DNA from: Prochilodus magdalenae
Taxonomy: Eukaryota; Chordata; Actinopteri; Characiformes; Prochilodontidae
Reading direction: 5' to 3'
Assembly: GCA_024036415.1 (NCBI GenBank)
Contig: JAMWET010004078.1
Coordinates: 186,001 to 250,000 of the forward strand
DNA: 64,000 bases
Part shown: piece after piece, positions 36,682 to 49,080 of the stretch
Layout of the letters: every line of letters starts with the position of its first letter
How positions within the stretch are numbered: the stretch's first letter is position 1
The notes under the pieces: model-generated
The model's input: the letters and a program-made list of their open reading frames with translations, nothing else
Told to the model about the DNA's origin: nothing
Database searches by the model: none
Translations under genes and position numbers: made by a program

Positions 36682-39600
36682 GTATACTGGGGCCCTTGAG
36701 CCATATCTGGTTTTACACTGCACAAATGTTAGTTCAGGAAACCTTCCTCATGGTAAATGAAACATGTGATTTAAAAATATAAATATGCCCAATAAATAAA
36801 ATATCAGAATTTACCAAAATGTTACTATTATTGTGGAAGACTTTTGTCTGAAAGAATTGTATTCCAGTGTTTAGGCTATTGCAGTGTCATTAAGCTTCTG
36901 ATAGACTTCTTCCTCTGTTGCTGTTACAAGAAGAGACAGCTGAGGCAGGAATTGGACCAAGTCCCCCTAAAACTCCATGGTCTGCCAAAACTCTAGAGAT
37001 GGTAGGAGAACATATCTGAGTTTTTATTTTGTTGTTGTTGTTGTTTTTGTGGATACTGAAATCTATAGCTAAAACATTTGTGTCATTGCTACTTTATTGT
37101 GAAGTAGGGGTTGAACAACCTTTTATGTTTATTGTTTTGTGATGGAAATCATGTAGATGTCAATTTATCGCTAATGACATCATGAATAAGACCATAGGGG
37201 AACACTTTGAAACCAGTGACTTAAAGAAACTATGCTGAAGTCAAGCTCCACAGATCAGTAGAGCATGTTGCACCCTTTCCAACTAGCCCTGGACCACATC
37301 ACTAGCTTGCTTGCTTCAGGGAACCAGATAGACAGAGTACCCCAGAATGTTGCATGTTTGTACATTTTGTGCACCCTGCACAACACTTCCGAGATGCTCT
37401 GCTCTCAGAGAAGCTTATAGACACCATAAAGTAAATAATCAGCTATAAGCCCGTCTTACATCTCCTGTAATTTTAGTGACGACATTTCTCCCCTCAGGAA
37501 TGTTTTCATTGTGCTTTAGTCTTTTTCTTCTTCTGATATTTATCCAATGACTTCTCAGATTTACTGTGGTCTTTTCAGTACTGACATATTTGACCTTACC
37601 CTTTGTCATCCTGATTTACCATCGCAGGATGCACGTTCCTCTGCTCTCTCTAAATTTGTGGACAGGGCAGCTCAGCGGTACATCTACACCTCAGCAGCTC
37701 AAAGGTCAGGTCACAGATCTCCAATGCAATCCATTTCCTCTGCTTTATGCTATTCCTTAATTAGTGCCTGCATTCTGTACCTACTATATATCTGACAAAG
37801 CAGACGACTATTATTACATTGAGGGACCTTTTTCGTCATGATGCATGATTCGACTGAGATGTTGATCTTTACAGAGGTTATGAGGATGTCAACTGGGACT
37901 CCAAGCTACCCCCTCGCCTCAAACCACCAATGACCACTCTGGAGAAAATGCCTGATCCTGTTAATCAGCACTTCACTCTGAAGAGGTACCAGAGCAGGCC
38001 TGAACTATGGCAGGTTTGTATATTGCGCTGCATATGTGGGGACCCAGGTTTGGGGTTGTTGGGCCCTGTTCTGCCTGCTTTGTACTAAGAGGTTTCATTA
38101 TTTTCTTTTTGAAGGCTATTGGACCTCACTGGAACAGGCATCAACCTCGAGCCACATACAATGTGAAGAAACCTATTAGTTTGTAAGTGATTTGCAATGT
38201 GTAGTCCTTTTATAAATGCCATGCCTTTGTCATATCACTAGCATGTGTAAAGGCAGATATGACCTTCTTTCTTTTATCACTGGGATACAAAAAAGGGGAA
38301 CTAGCTTCCACAAATGTATAACAGTCTCTAATTCAGAACTCTAAATAATTCAGATTTCTTTCTGCCTACTTGTTATCATTTATATTATTTATCTTATACA
38401 CCAAAACATTGGCTAACACGTTTTAATATGGGAGCTTATTGTTTTTATTGCCTTTGACTTCAAATGCTGTATGACTAGTTGTCCATATGCTTAGAATTCA
38501 TGAAGTAAATGAACATTTATACAGCACTCCAGCATCCTGTTTTTGGCATTGAAATTCTGCCTTACACTGCTTAAGTACTGATATTTATCCCACCCATTTT
38601 GTGGCCATGGTTCTGATTGGTTTTGGGTCACATACATCAAAAGAATTCAATCCAAGTCTCTAAAAATCCTCTGTTGATATGCATGTCTGTTGTATTTCAC
38701 CTCCAAACATACTTGAATCGGTTAATTAAGCTAGAAAAAACTTTACATGATCACATGTGAATGTGTGGATCAGGCTAAAAGCCCGAAGTACTACTTTAAA
38801 ACATCTAGCTTAAAGAGATTCTAAAACAAACAGATGCTCGAGGTCAGGTTTGCCCAACTGGATGGCTCCATTCCAGCCCAGCTCCATGATTTCCCTGATC
38901 TAACGGACCTAATAAGCCTGGTCATTAACTGATGAGAGGAATTGGAACAAGGAAACCTCCAGATTGTCCTGAACTGCAGTCCTCCAGGACACTGCTATAG
39001 TTTTTGGCATTGAGGTATTCTCTCTACCTGGTATACTCGTAATGGTAAAGTTTGCTTCCAGTGATCTTTATTATGAGAAATATTGAGTAAATGGAATGGT
39101 ATCACAATGTAAGGCAGGAATAATTTGACTGTATTAACAGAGACTAGAACTCTAATGATATCTGGGTTTTTATTGTTACAGCACCAGCCCATGTCCAAAA
39201 TCAGGCCAAATTCCTTTATATTGGTAAGTAGTTGCACAATTTTGCCCTTGCAGTTTAAGAAGTATGTTCTAACAAGGCATGCCTCCATACCTAATGAGCT
39301 GCTTTGCTGCCAACATAAGCAACAGTCTCAGAAGACACTGTTAACTGAAATGGAGCCTTCTGAGATCTTTTTGATATACTCTCCTTAAAGAACAAATGCA
39401 ATGAGTAACCAGGATATTAGATACCAGTAGCAAGCCACCGTTTTTCCTTCAGAACAGCAAGAGCTCCAGATGCTAGTTGTTATGCAGGAATGTTGTACTA
39501 AACTGGAGATGATAATAGCACACCATTAAAGCAATGTACACCTGCTGTAATGTACCTGGAAATACTCATCACATACCATCACACTGCCACCACTGGCCAA

Positions 39601-41125
39601 CACTTTTGTCACCATAAAGGATGACTCCATAGACTCATGTTGCGTTCTTTTATCCTGCACAGTGGTGTAGTGGGCTCTGAGAACATGGACAATGTGGATA
39701 ACCCAGAACAAGACTTCAGACCTCTGACAGTGTTGCGTACCAGCTTGCCTCCTTACACACCCACAGCCCAGTAGGTGACCAATACATATTTGACAGTATT
39801 GTAAATGTGATGGAATGTATGATATTAATACCACAGTGATGAGTATGTTACAGGTTGCAGTTACAGATTCCGTTAACATAGTTGTTTATTTTGTGTACGT
39901 ATCTGATTTTGTAATGTATTTTTTATAAAAGCCGTCTCACCATTCCTGGTTACACTGGAAAAGCTCTGCGCGATAGGCCACACACCTCTGCCATCAGCCT
40001 GCCCTCTTCAGTACTGGACTATCCAGCTCCAGGGTAAGGCACACAGACAACAGTAAACATCCAATTTTCTTGTTTAGTCTAAGAATAGAATACATGGCTT
40101 TGTGGAATTCATTCATGTGTACATTTACATGATGCAGTTACTGAACAGAATGTCTTAATTTAAAAAAGTAGCTTAATAAATATAAGTAAATAAATAAATA
40201 CAATTCACTGACTGGTGGAATAAACGGAATATAGTTTTTTTTCTGTGCAAAATACCAGGTGAAGTGCTATGAGGCATGAAACAACATGGTGTAAAAAGCA
40301 GACTTGTAAAGCATTAAAACCATGTGGTGAAAAATAAGATAGATAGGATAAATTCATTATTTAAAATTATTAGTTTTTTTTATTTGCAGAGGAAACATCT
40401 GGCCTTTCTGAATAAAAAAACAAAACAGAACATAGAAAACATAGAAATTAACAGTATATTTATTTCTATTCTATTATACCATGTGAATTATATGATACCA
40501 ATAAAATAAAAGAACACTGCATTGAAATAATGTAGACAACAGTAGTTTTACACCCTGTTTTGTTAAATAGACAGGAAATGGAATTACAAAGTTTAACACG
40601 TATTAAGACATTTCAGTTATGGCATGAGATATCATATCAACTGTGCCAAAATCCTTTATGATTTTGTTCTGCTGTCTGTGTAATTTAGCCTCATATATAG
40701 AATATTGTAATATATTATGGGTTTTGTGTCTGTTGCATGTTTTATATCTAGTTCTTAAACAACAACATTGAAAAATGTACCTGCTATAATCTAAGAGCTT
40801 TTTGAACTGGTTAGTTGAGGAGAAGCCAGATGTTACCTCAGCATTCATTCTCCCTTTGCCAATTCTGTGTTGGTGTAGACTATTTTAGCTCAGCAGATGG
40901 CAGCAGAGCAGTGCAGTCAGGAGCTTTCTCCAGCATTGAAGTGAGGTATTTTGTCTTCAAGAATCTTTCCTGAGTTCACATTTGAATTCTCTCTAAGTAA
41001 GGAAAGAAAAAAGGAAGAACAGCAAAGAAAGAACAAGCCTCTTTATCTATGTATCTATGTCTATTAATCAAATGCATACTACATAGCAAATATAAAAATG
41101 TTCTCTCTCTGCACCTCTCTCTCTG

Positions 41126-41174
<49 letters not shown>

Positions 41175-42493
41175 GTCTCTCTCTCTCTTTCTCTCTCTCT
41201 CTCTTTCTCTCTCTCTCATATTAACACGCACATATTCAAACGCACATGCACACTTTTTGCTGAGTCTCAGTCTATACTGTTTATCTAACCTACATCAAGA
41301 AGCGCCTTTATATGTAGGATGATAAACTATGACAACTGCCAGCGTCCACATCACAGGCTTTGTTGTGTATGACTCCCTCATGTTCCTTCTTCTGTTCGAA
41401 ACAACTCCCCGCTTGGCCTAGATTTACAACTCTTTGACGCTCTGCAGCCTGTGGCTAGCTTCTCCCTAATAAGTGTCTGACTTGTCACTCTGTAGATTTA
41501 AAGCACCCAAAGATGATTTAAGCATGAGGTTTAGCAAGGCCATTAATCCAAAAAGCATGCATGCTGAATGTGTGGGATAAAAAGGGAAAGGGAGCTTGTA
41601 AATTATTAAAATGAGGAACTCTTAAAAAGAGTTTACCTTTTGTGTGTTTAACTGTATTGTGGGTGTAAAATAGTCTTTCTATAGGAGTAAACGCTAAACA
41701 GCCTGAGACTCAATGAGCTAACCTCCCCTCACTCTCACAGGCAACGGTAAAACGTCCTCAGCTTTCAGAATGAGTAGGAATGGGGCATCTGCAGCGCGAG
41801 CAGAGAGGAAGGGGGGAGGAGGAGGTGTCTGAGAGAGGCACTGGAGGAAAACCAAACTCCTCACCCAGGGACTGGGTGGTTTTTTTTGAAAACGTGTTTC
41901 CTAGCCGGGTCTCAGAAGAGCTGGTTTACCGGCTTTTGGAGCAGCCTTCTCCAGATGGTCCTATCCAGAGCCGAGTTGCTTGAGCTGCTGGTGGTAATCG
42001 TGGTTTTTCGCTCGACCCAGATCCATTTTCCTGGAGCCACTGGCCCTCTGAAATCTGTTTCCTCTGCTGATAAAGCAGGCCTCCCAGCTTTTCCTTATAG
42101 CAGAAGAGAGGAGCGGACCTCACCTTAAGAACTTCCTCTAAGTCTGTCCGCCCCTTCTCTGTTCAGAACAAAAATTTCGGTTATTGTTCCTGTTGCAGCT
42201 TTTTTTTTAAATAACTTGCTGAAACTATTTCTCCGACTAACTCGCTCAAAAGCAGTTTTACTGTTTGGAGAACTTGAATGGCTTCATGTTACCGGGTCTG
42301 CTTTTGGTTACCAGAATATCTCCAGTATATAGTTTTTTGCACCTGCCTCACTGTGGCCTATTTGTGTCTTTTCCCCAGGAGCAGTTTGACCCCTTCAGCC
42401 TACGGCCGCAGAGCCCCATTGTCCAGAATGGTCACCACAGTCCCACCAGGCAATCCCTACCTTCTGGCTAAACCTCCTACAGTTCCCATCTAA
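36213..42493 (+). CDS. spmip7: spmip7 (spata48), sperm microtubule inner protein, nine coding exons
   Basis: The joined exons 36213-36681, 36931-37001, 37628-37704, 37875-38013, 38115-38182, 39182-39223, 39663-39770, 39932-40033 and 42379-42493 keep one frame of 396 codons plus stop. All introns are GT/AG. Recognisable conserved strings are 'PPKTPWSAKTLEM', 'FVDRAAQRYIY', 'GYEDVNWDSKLPPRLKPP', 'FTLKRYQSRPELWQ', 'PLTVLRTSLPPYTPTA', 'IPGYTGKALRD' and 'APLSRMVTTVP'. These, with the vwc2-ikzf1 setting, match SPATA48/C7orf72, now named SPMIP7. Related proteins sit inside axonemal doublet microtubules of sperm flagella. The protein is hydrophilic with no signal peptide or membrane segment. Human SPATA48 is of similar length as I recall. 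The family call rests on memory and synteny. Confidence 0.85.
36931..37001 (+). CDS. spmip7: spmip7 exon 2
   Basis: Encodes the split Glu, then ETAEAGIGPSPPKTPWSAKT and LEM. The acceptor is a tandem ACAAG|AAG (NAGNAG) and the donor ATG|GTAGGA leaves phase 0. Confidence 0.85.
37628..37704 (+). CDS. spmip7: spmip7 exon 3
   Basis: Encodes DARSSALSKFVDRAAQRYIY then TSAAQ and two bases of Arg. The acceptor is ATCGCAG; the donor AAAG|GTCAGG leaves phase 2. Confidence 0.88.
37875..38013 (+). CDS. spmip7: spmip7 exon 4
   Basis: Encodes GYEDVNWDSKLPPRLKPPMT then the 'TLEKMPDPVNQHFTLKRYQS' and 'RPELWQ' segments. It is the longest internal exon. Acceptor TTTACAG, donor CAG|GTTTGT, phase 0. Confidence 0.9.
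38115..38182 (+). CDS. spmip7: spmip7 exon 5
   Basis: Encodes AIGPHWNRHQPRATYNVKKP then IS and two bases of Phe. Acceptor TTTGAAG, donor TT|GTAAGT, phase 2. Confidence 0.88.
39182..39223 (+). CDS. spmip7: spmip7 exon 6 (42-nt micro-exon)
   Basis: Encodes TSPCPKSGQIPLY flanked by split codons. It is only 42 nt and sits between introns of 999 and 439 bp, with acceptor TGTTACAG and donor TTG|GTAAGT. It keeps the frame, and its length is a multiple of three. Confidence 0.85.
39663..39770 (+). CDS. spmip7: spmip7 exon 7
   Basis: Encodes GVVGSENMDNVDNPEQDFRP then LTVLRTSLPPYTPTA with split codons at each end. Acceptor CTGCACAG, donor CA|GTAGGT, phase 2. Confidence 0.88.
39932..40033 (+). CDS. spmip7: spmip7 exon 8
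   Basis: Encodes RLTIPGYTGKALRDRPHTSA then ISLPSSVLDYPAP and two bases of Gly. The acceptor 'ttttataaaag' has a poor pyrimidine tract but is the only AG that keeps the frame. Donor GG|GTAAGG. Confidence 0.86.
40034..42378 (+). other. spmip7: spmip7 last intron with (CT)n microsatellite
   Basis: The largest intron of the gene. It holds a CT-rich repeat at 41104-41218. The stretch 41740-42160 has higher G+C and short open frames that do not join the gene. No other exon is seen. Confidence 0.7.
41104..41218. repeat. (CT)n microsatellite with T/G interruptions
   Basis: About 115 bp of CTCT with scattered TTT and CTGT interruptions. The Ser/Leu-rich open frames over it are artefacts. Confidence 0.97.
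42379..42493 (+). CDS. spmip7: spmip7 exon 9 with stop
   Basis: After a 2.3-kb intron and the acceptor CTTTTCCCCAG, it encodes SSLTPSAYGRRAPLSRMVTT then VPPGNPYLLAKPPTVPI and TAA. Frames shifted by one give longer-looking but unrelated peptides; only this frame joins exon 8. Confidence 0.88.
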
Positions 42494-42547
42494 CATCCCC
42501 CATCTAAAGCCAAGGCACAAAAACGACTAACAGTGCTAAACGGGGGA

Positions 42548-42553
42548 AATAAA
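42548..42553 (+). terminator. spmip7 poly(A) signal AATAAA
   Basis: A canonical hexamer 54 bp after the TAA stop, followed within 20-40 bp by T-rich 'cccttcttgttttcg'. It implies a very short 3' UTR, common for testis-expressed genes. Confidence 0.65.
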
Positions 42554-42579
42554 GCGGTGGAAGGAGATAATCCCTTCTT

Positions 42580-45350
42580 GTTTTCGAGGAAACCCAATCT
42601 GTATTGGTGAATAGATCTGAAATGATGTGATGACTGATTCTCTGCGAGTTCATGATAATGAGATGCTACATTAGCATAATGTCCCTTGATTCAGAAGAGA
42701 CGTTTTGTGAATAAGGAAGATATGTCATTGTATTACAGTCTGCATATGCATGCAGTGAATTGTGTGTGTGCATCAAAGTGTAAGGTCTTCTTATCATCTT
42801 ATTTAGACTGCCGTAGTAGATCTCCTCATGTCACTTTACAGTGGTGGTCTTGAAGCTCACGACCATCTTACCAGCTCACAACGTCTTATATTCTTCCGCC
42901 AGGCACATGTGATACATTTTTCATCTCAGGAATTTAAGCAGCAGTTGGAAACCTAAGAAGAAGAGCCTACCATTTCTCGAAATGCTTGCGTTTCTTACAC
43001 GCTCTAGTTTTACACCCTAAGAACTGTGGTTTGGAGAATAAAAGAGAGAATGGCAATGTAGCTTCACCTGTTGACAGGAAATAGGAACGTGCTGGTTTCC
43101 TGTTTCCCCCCGTAACCTTTGTTTCTGTGCTAAAAACGCACCCCCAGGATTCAGCTCTGCTAGCGTACCTATACTCTAGTCTGAAGGGTGATTCACTTTC
43201 AGCACTGTTCGCTTCACTTACGGTGTGTCCTTAGGCAATCAAATTATTTGTCGCAAATACACCAAATTAATAGTGCTAATGTGAATTCATACTGAGCTAC
43301 GTTCACACTGACACTACATTATACATTAAGCCACAGTTATGAGAATATGAAATATGCTTTCTGGAAAAAGAAGCCCCAGGAATGGTTCATTGTTTCTTGT
43401 GTCAGGTGCTGTCACTGAGGTCAGCACAGTCTAGAAGTGCGTTTGGTTTGCTGGGCCGTGGTGGGAATGGCCCAGTCCACAACATTTCCAGAGATGAAGA
43501 TGTGGTTAACAGATAACGTAACGTCCAACAATGACCCATGGGGCCACGGCCGCTTTTACTGCCCTGACTTTCTGTGGGGCCCCAGGTCGCTCCTCCTACA
43601 AGACACAAAGTGCTCTCTTGGCTCTTTTTTCTCCAAGCTTTAAAAGCTCTAAAAAGATCAAACTGAACAGATAAGATGCAGCAGATGTGTGGCAAGGCAT
43701 AAAGATCATTTTTCAAGGCCAACATCAGTTGAGTTGAATTACCAAAAGCAAAATATGCAATAATTGGCTAAACTTTCCATGTCACTTAAGACTAATGTCT
43801 CTGAACTGGCATGTAATGATACCACCAAACATGGATCCGTAATTACAGAGTCCCACTGTAGGTTACACTTCTCAAATAAGAGCATGTGTTTGTGTTTTTT
43901 TGTGTTAGTACTATTAGGCAATTACGTAGTATCACATATACTTAAACAGTACTTCCCCAAAATTGCCTGAGCATTTCTCCCTCCCTTCCTAACCTGCTCC
44001 CTCTCTCGTCTCCTCGGGTTTATGTCCTATTATTGGATCGATTTTCATGTTGGGGTCACAAACATAATGGCTGATTCACCAGCAGTCCTTTAGGCTCTTT
44101 TCCATACTCGCTCGGGCGAAAGATTAATTTCTCTTCCTCCCCTCGATTTTTTTTCTCTCGTCGTTTCTCCATAAAGAGGGTAAATGTCAAGCATGCCTGA
44201 CTCCTTCTAGTGACACATCCATTCCAGCAGATGATTACCATAAGGAAATTGACACTTTAGTGTGCACAGGGGAATTTAATTTAGCCTGACATCTTGCTGC
44301 ATAATGCATTCCCAAAGAAAGTGAGATTTCTCAGCCTGGGATGGAGAATTTAAATAAATTTGACTATTAACGTGATTATCAATCTCAAACAAGTCAAACT
44401 TATTTACGGATTTAAATCAATTACGGACGGCATGTTATTTGAGCTCCCAAATTGGAGGGTGTTTAAAGATCCATGAAATAACAAAGGGCGGTACTTGTCT
44501 GTCAGTTTATTCTAGATACTAATTTAATTCAGTTAATGGGTTTTAATTACAGCATCATGCTGTGCCGGATCTCGTCAGGCAGTGATTGAATTTTTTTGAA
44601 TTACATTTTTCACATCGGATTAAATATAAAAACATATTCATAAATAAATATACAGAACAAACTTCCACACAGCACTGTGACCTTAGAGACTGTTTTTGCA
44701 TATTATCCCTGGATAGCAACTGAAATTGTACATGTTTTATTTGCCTTTTACAAGCAGATGGAATTCGCACCACTAAAGCCACTAATACCCTCCCCATTCC
44801 TAACGTCCGGTATACTGGTCATCTACTTCCCAGGTATTGGGAAACATTGTATAACTCTTCAGAACATGGTAGCTTACCATACTAGTGGTTCTGCAGAACT
44901 CTCTATCTCACTTTAGTCTTTCTATTGGTTGATTGGTTTATTTAATAGAATGTTTTGTTTTTTCATCTTACCATAAACAAAAACAAGCGGCAGCTGGCGA
45001 GACACTCACCACCTCAAAGATCAAATCCAACCAATTCTGAATGATACTGTGTTTATTTTAGAAATGTGTTTCGAATGTGTGTTCTTTTTAGAAGGTAAAA
45101 CAAAGAAAAAGGAAAATTATTTATATTAAATTATAACAGATTATGAGATAAAGTTTAATGTCTAGTAATCTGAGCCTTTGCATCCTGGGGTTCAGGTAGT
45201 TAGCAGAGTTTAGAAACTTCTTATTGGAATTGTACATACAGTAGGAAACGTTCAGTACCTAATAATAATAAATATGTTAATTTTCAAAAACTGTTTTACA
45301 TGCCACATACAGGACATTTGTTTTTCCCAGTAAACAAAAAATGTATTAAA
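42580..45350. other. intergenic between spmip7 and ikzf1, repeat-poor part
   Basis: No named repeat or exon is seen. The part at 44215-44480 is AT-rich with many homeodomain-like cores ('agatgattaccataagg', 'gaatttaatttagcc', 'taacgtgattatcaatc') and lacks simple repeats, so it is a candidate conserved non-coding element. Confidence 0.4.
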
Positions 45351-45356
45351 ATTATA

Positions 45357-45693
45357 CAGGGGTTGGACAATGAAACTGAAACACCTGTCATTTTAGTGTG
45401 GGAGGTCTCATGGCTAAATTGGACCAGCCTGGTGGCCAATCTTCATTAATTGCACATTGCACCAGTAAGAGCAGAGTGTGAAGGTTCAGTTAGCAGGTAA
45501 GAGCACAGTTCTGCTCAAAATACTGCAATGCACACAACATTATGGGTGACATACCAGAGTTCAAAAGAGGACAGATTGTTGGTGCACAGCTGCCCAAGTG
45601 ACGCTGTATTGGCCGCAAAAGGAGGCCCTACACCATACTAATAAATGATTGTGGTCTAAAACCAGGTGTTTCAGTTTCATTGTCCAACCCCTG
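45357..45693 (+). mobile_element. Tc1-like miniature element with perfect 31-bp TIRs (337 bp)
   Basis: The ends at 45357-45387 and 45663-45693 are exact inverse complements (CAGGGGTTGGAC...ACACCTG) and each is flanked by TA. The + strand starts a transposase-like peptide at 45541, MGDIPEFKRGQIVGAQLPK, which is the N terminus of fish Tc1 transposases, but the rest is deleted. It is an internal-deletion derivative of an autonomous Tc1-like element. Confidence 0.93.
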
Positions 45694-45762
45694 TATGTCA
45701 TTGGTGCAAAAAGCATGTTTCCAGCCTTGGGACTGAGAAAGATAATTATTGTAGGGTGGAAT

Positions 45763-46413
45763 AGTCAGAGACCACTCTTTATGTATTTAAGTTCCAATCA
45801 AGACAGACATTAAGTACAAGCCAGTAAAAAATGGAAAATAAATTTAATCCCATGTTCAGTATTCACTGTGTTTCATTCACTGCCTTTATTACAGCTTTCA
45901 TTCTTTTCTGGAGACACACTTTCAGCTTTAAAAAAGAAATCTGCAGGGATATTTTTCCACATCCTCAAAATCTTAGACGGTTGCATTCTCTGATCCAAAT
46001 CACCCCAAATACATTCCGTGATGTTGAGAACTGGATTCTGAGGTGGTCAAGCTGTCATTCTGAGAACACCAGCATCTTCTGTATCTGATGTCTTCTTTTT
46101 TTTTTTTGTCTGTTTTCTTTTCTTAGTAACTGCATCTTAACAGGGACACATCCTTTCAGGTCCATAGCCAACTCACGGTGGAGGGATTGACAGAAACACC
46201 TGTAGATGCCTTTAGATGTGAGGTGAGACTGGAGACTTGGTGGTCTACCAGGTCTTGCATGGTTGTTAGAAACAGATTTTTTTTACTTTCCTCTTTTTTA
46301 TACAGATGACTCATTTTATATATTTACTCCTTTTATATAATTTTACGTATTTATATTTTAAAAGACCATTTAAATGGAAATGAATAAATGAAGGGTGGTC
46401 TCTGACTATAGCA
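45763..46413 (-). mobile_element. Tc1-like family F element, copy A (dead)
   Basis: Ends 'agtcagagaccactctttat' and 'agggtggtctctgactatag' form inverted repeats. The interior aligns with 54268-55021 and, in inverse, with 63120-63990: 'aaagaaatctgcagggatat', 'cacatcctttcaggtc' and 'ggtcttgcatgg' are shared. Any transposase read from the minus strand. It is stop-ridden. Confidence 0.75.
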
Positions 46414-48879
46414 CAATATTGTGTATTGAGGCCATGTAGACTAAATATAATAGCTGCAGTGGTCTGGGCACTGAACTGCATAACAACAACATGGGAAAAA
46501 ATTATGAATCGTAAGTATATGAATATTAAGTATGTAATATAAATAACAATTAAATCACACAAACATTTATCAGTTGGTGCTGGACATATAGTCAAAATCT
46601 GACATCATCTTTCGTCCTTAACTGAATTCATTATCCACTGTAAAATCATCTTTAAATAATTTCATATAAAGTCTAACCTTATTATATGTGTGACAATTTG
46701 AAAAGCAGCTACTGGAAAAGAAAACAACAGTTGCTGTAGTTTATTAACTCATAAGTCATGTGATTTCATCACTGACCTATTCAGATCGTGATATACTTAG
46801 GATAATGTTCCAGTCCTGACTTTTCTCTGGCGTGCTGACTGCTGCTTCTGTCTTATACAGTGCAACATAAATCAGTCATTTAAGTGTGCCGGAGTAGGGA
46901 TGCCCTGTAAGGTGTAAAAACGCACCTACTGTAGGTGTGTCAGTGTGTCTGAATACATGCTGAATGGTGTAAGTGACGGATCACATGTCCTGATGTACTC
47001 CCATGCTCCTGGCCTCTGAGGCAGGGTAATTTTTGCCGAGTCACTGGGATTTTCTGGTATCTCTTTGCTTTGGAAGCCCCTGTACAGCTCTGCTAGTCTT
47101 GATTGGAGTCGGAGCACGGTTTGCTGAGTCATGTTCCACGTTAGTTTTCCCTCTGCCTGGCCTCTGGAGCGCTGCCTTCAGCAGGTCTCCGACTCTGATC
47201 ACCAGTAACTAAACCGTTCAAACAGATCTCTCTCCTTAAAGCGATAGTTTAGTGAAAAATGAAAGCTGGCCAGTTTGACTCCTTTACTTTAAATGCAGTT
47301 GATCAAAATACATGCCTGATGTTTTCTTCTTTAGATCCCTGAGGCTAATGAAGCTCACCCCACCCAAATAGACCTCTGACAATGTATGACTTGCTGTTGT
47401 TTACAATAAGGAACAAACCTACAACATGATGTAAACAGCAGTAGCTGCCATCTTACGCCCTGACTTCTGTCCATACCTCCATCTGTTTTCATTCATATCA
47501 GTATGGAATGTAGTTCCAGAACATAACCAAGTCTATTTGAGATTACACAGCAGCTTGACGTAGTTTGAGGCAGGTGCATGATCAGCATGCAGTTGGCACA
47601 ATGCTTGTTAGCTTTACCGTATCTGTATCACAGCTGCTTTAAGAAACGGAGGGAGTTAATTGGTAATCATTTAATGAGTATATAAATGATTTTAATAAAA
47701 TGATTTGATGATGATTTTTAGAAATAAAATCCTTTGTAATGAGCTTAAGCTATAGACTGGAAAATCTAAACATGTATTTTGGCATTCTGTTCGGAGACAT
47801 GGCTTTTAAAAACCCTTTTAAAATAAACATCCTTAAATTGAACCTAGAGATTTTGGGACCAAAACCCAGTTTGAAACGGTATAGAAAAGCAGGAAGTGCA
47901 TTACATCACCCCCCCGAACACTGTATAACTATGGAAGCTATCCTATTGTTGCAATTGAATTCAATATGCCCTGTAGAAACGCCTTTCAACAATCACCAGC
48001 AAATAAAGCTGGGAGCCTTTTCCCTTTAATCCAGAACCCAGCGTCTGGTGTTTTTGTTTAGGAGTCAATAATTTTAAAGAAACAGAAGTGCTGTATTTTG
48101 ATGTCTGACTTGGTCAATTAGAGACACTGAGACACAACAAGACACAGAGATCCTGCACTGAAATCTTGCTGGACACAGGTAGTCCAGCCGGCCAACGTCA
48201 TCCATGCTCCCTCTCTAACACCAAGGCCAACTGCCTAAAGAAGTCCTCCTGGCAGACTGGAGATAAGAGTTAACTCCTTCTTCATATATGACTCAGCAGC
48301 TCAGAGCCTGCCCCAGCCCCTCCTGAGATACAGCAACCTGGTCAAACGTTAGGATCGCTGGAGGAGAAAAGGCAAAATTCTCTCATTTTCTTATTACCTT
48401 ACCAACGCAGGCATGAAGCAGTGTAGCGGAAACATCGTTTAGAATATAATGACAAAATACAGGAATGAAATGAGTCTATTTATTTTAGACAAACTTGCTG
48501 TCTATCTCATTATTTATTGACAATTTCTATAAATATTAATGTAAAAATTATATCTCTTTGGATGAATGATGGCAATATCATCTGTGCATCCACCTCGAGT
48601 CAAATGATTAGGATTTTTTAACAGTAATAGAAGAAATGTTGAGCAAGTCAGATCAAAACCAGGAGTTAGGTGTGCTGTTTTAAAGACTACTGAGTAACTG
48701 GCTGCCTATGTGGAAAAGTAGCAGAATCAGCTCATACAGATTCATTAAGGGTGGCTTTATTGCATTTTACATTTTATTGCAAGCATGGTTATAGTTTGTG
48801 CCTGCTTACTGGGTCTAAGATTTAGTCCTAATATTACAGTGATGATGTAAATGTTGGAATTTTGTAGGAGATATGTAAA

Positions 48880-49080
48880 GCGTCCTTATATCCATAATCA
48901 TAAAACCGTTGGTTCCGATCTGTATATGGTTCCAAGTATGAAAATGGTAACTTTACAGGAGAAGGCAAAAACCTAATTTAATTATTATGCAAGTCAATGG
49001 AACCAGACGTTTTTCCAAGCAGTTTTGGCCCATTTCTGTTGGTCCATGCACCATGTAATGTTTACACAATGTAAACATCG
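48880..49080 (+). repeat. repeat E, copy 1
   Basis: 'ggtaactttacaggagaagg', 'gcaaaaacc' and 'caatggaaccagacg' recur at 58960-59040 and 62725-62800, and in inverse at 58580-58710. A linked string 'ttttctttggacagc' is at 49141. Not recognised as a named family. Confidence 0.55.

Noticed and set aside
36138..36782. 214-residue open frame starting at 36138
   Set aside because: It starts at TTG and runs past the exon 1 donor at 36682. The first ATG is 36213 and coding ends at 36681.
41049..41322. Ser/Leu-rich open frames
   Set aside because: Products of the (CT)n microsatellite in an intron.
42265..42493. Alternative frames over spmip7 exon 9
   Set aside because: Only the frame ending at TAA 42491-42493 joins exon 8 and gives the conserved 'APLSRM' ending.
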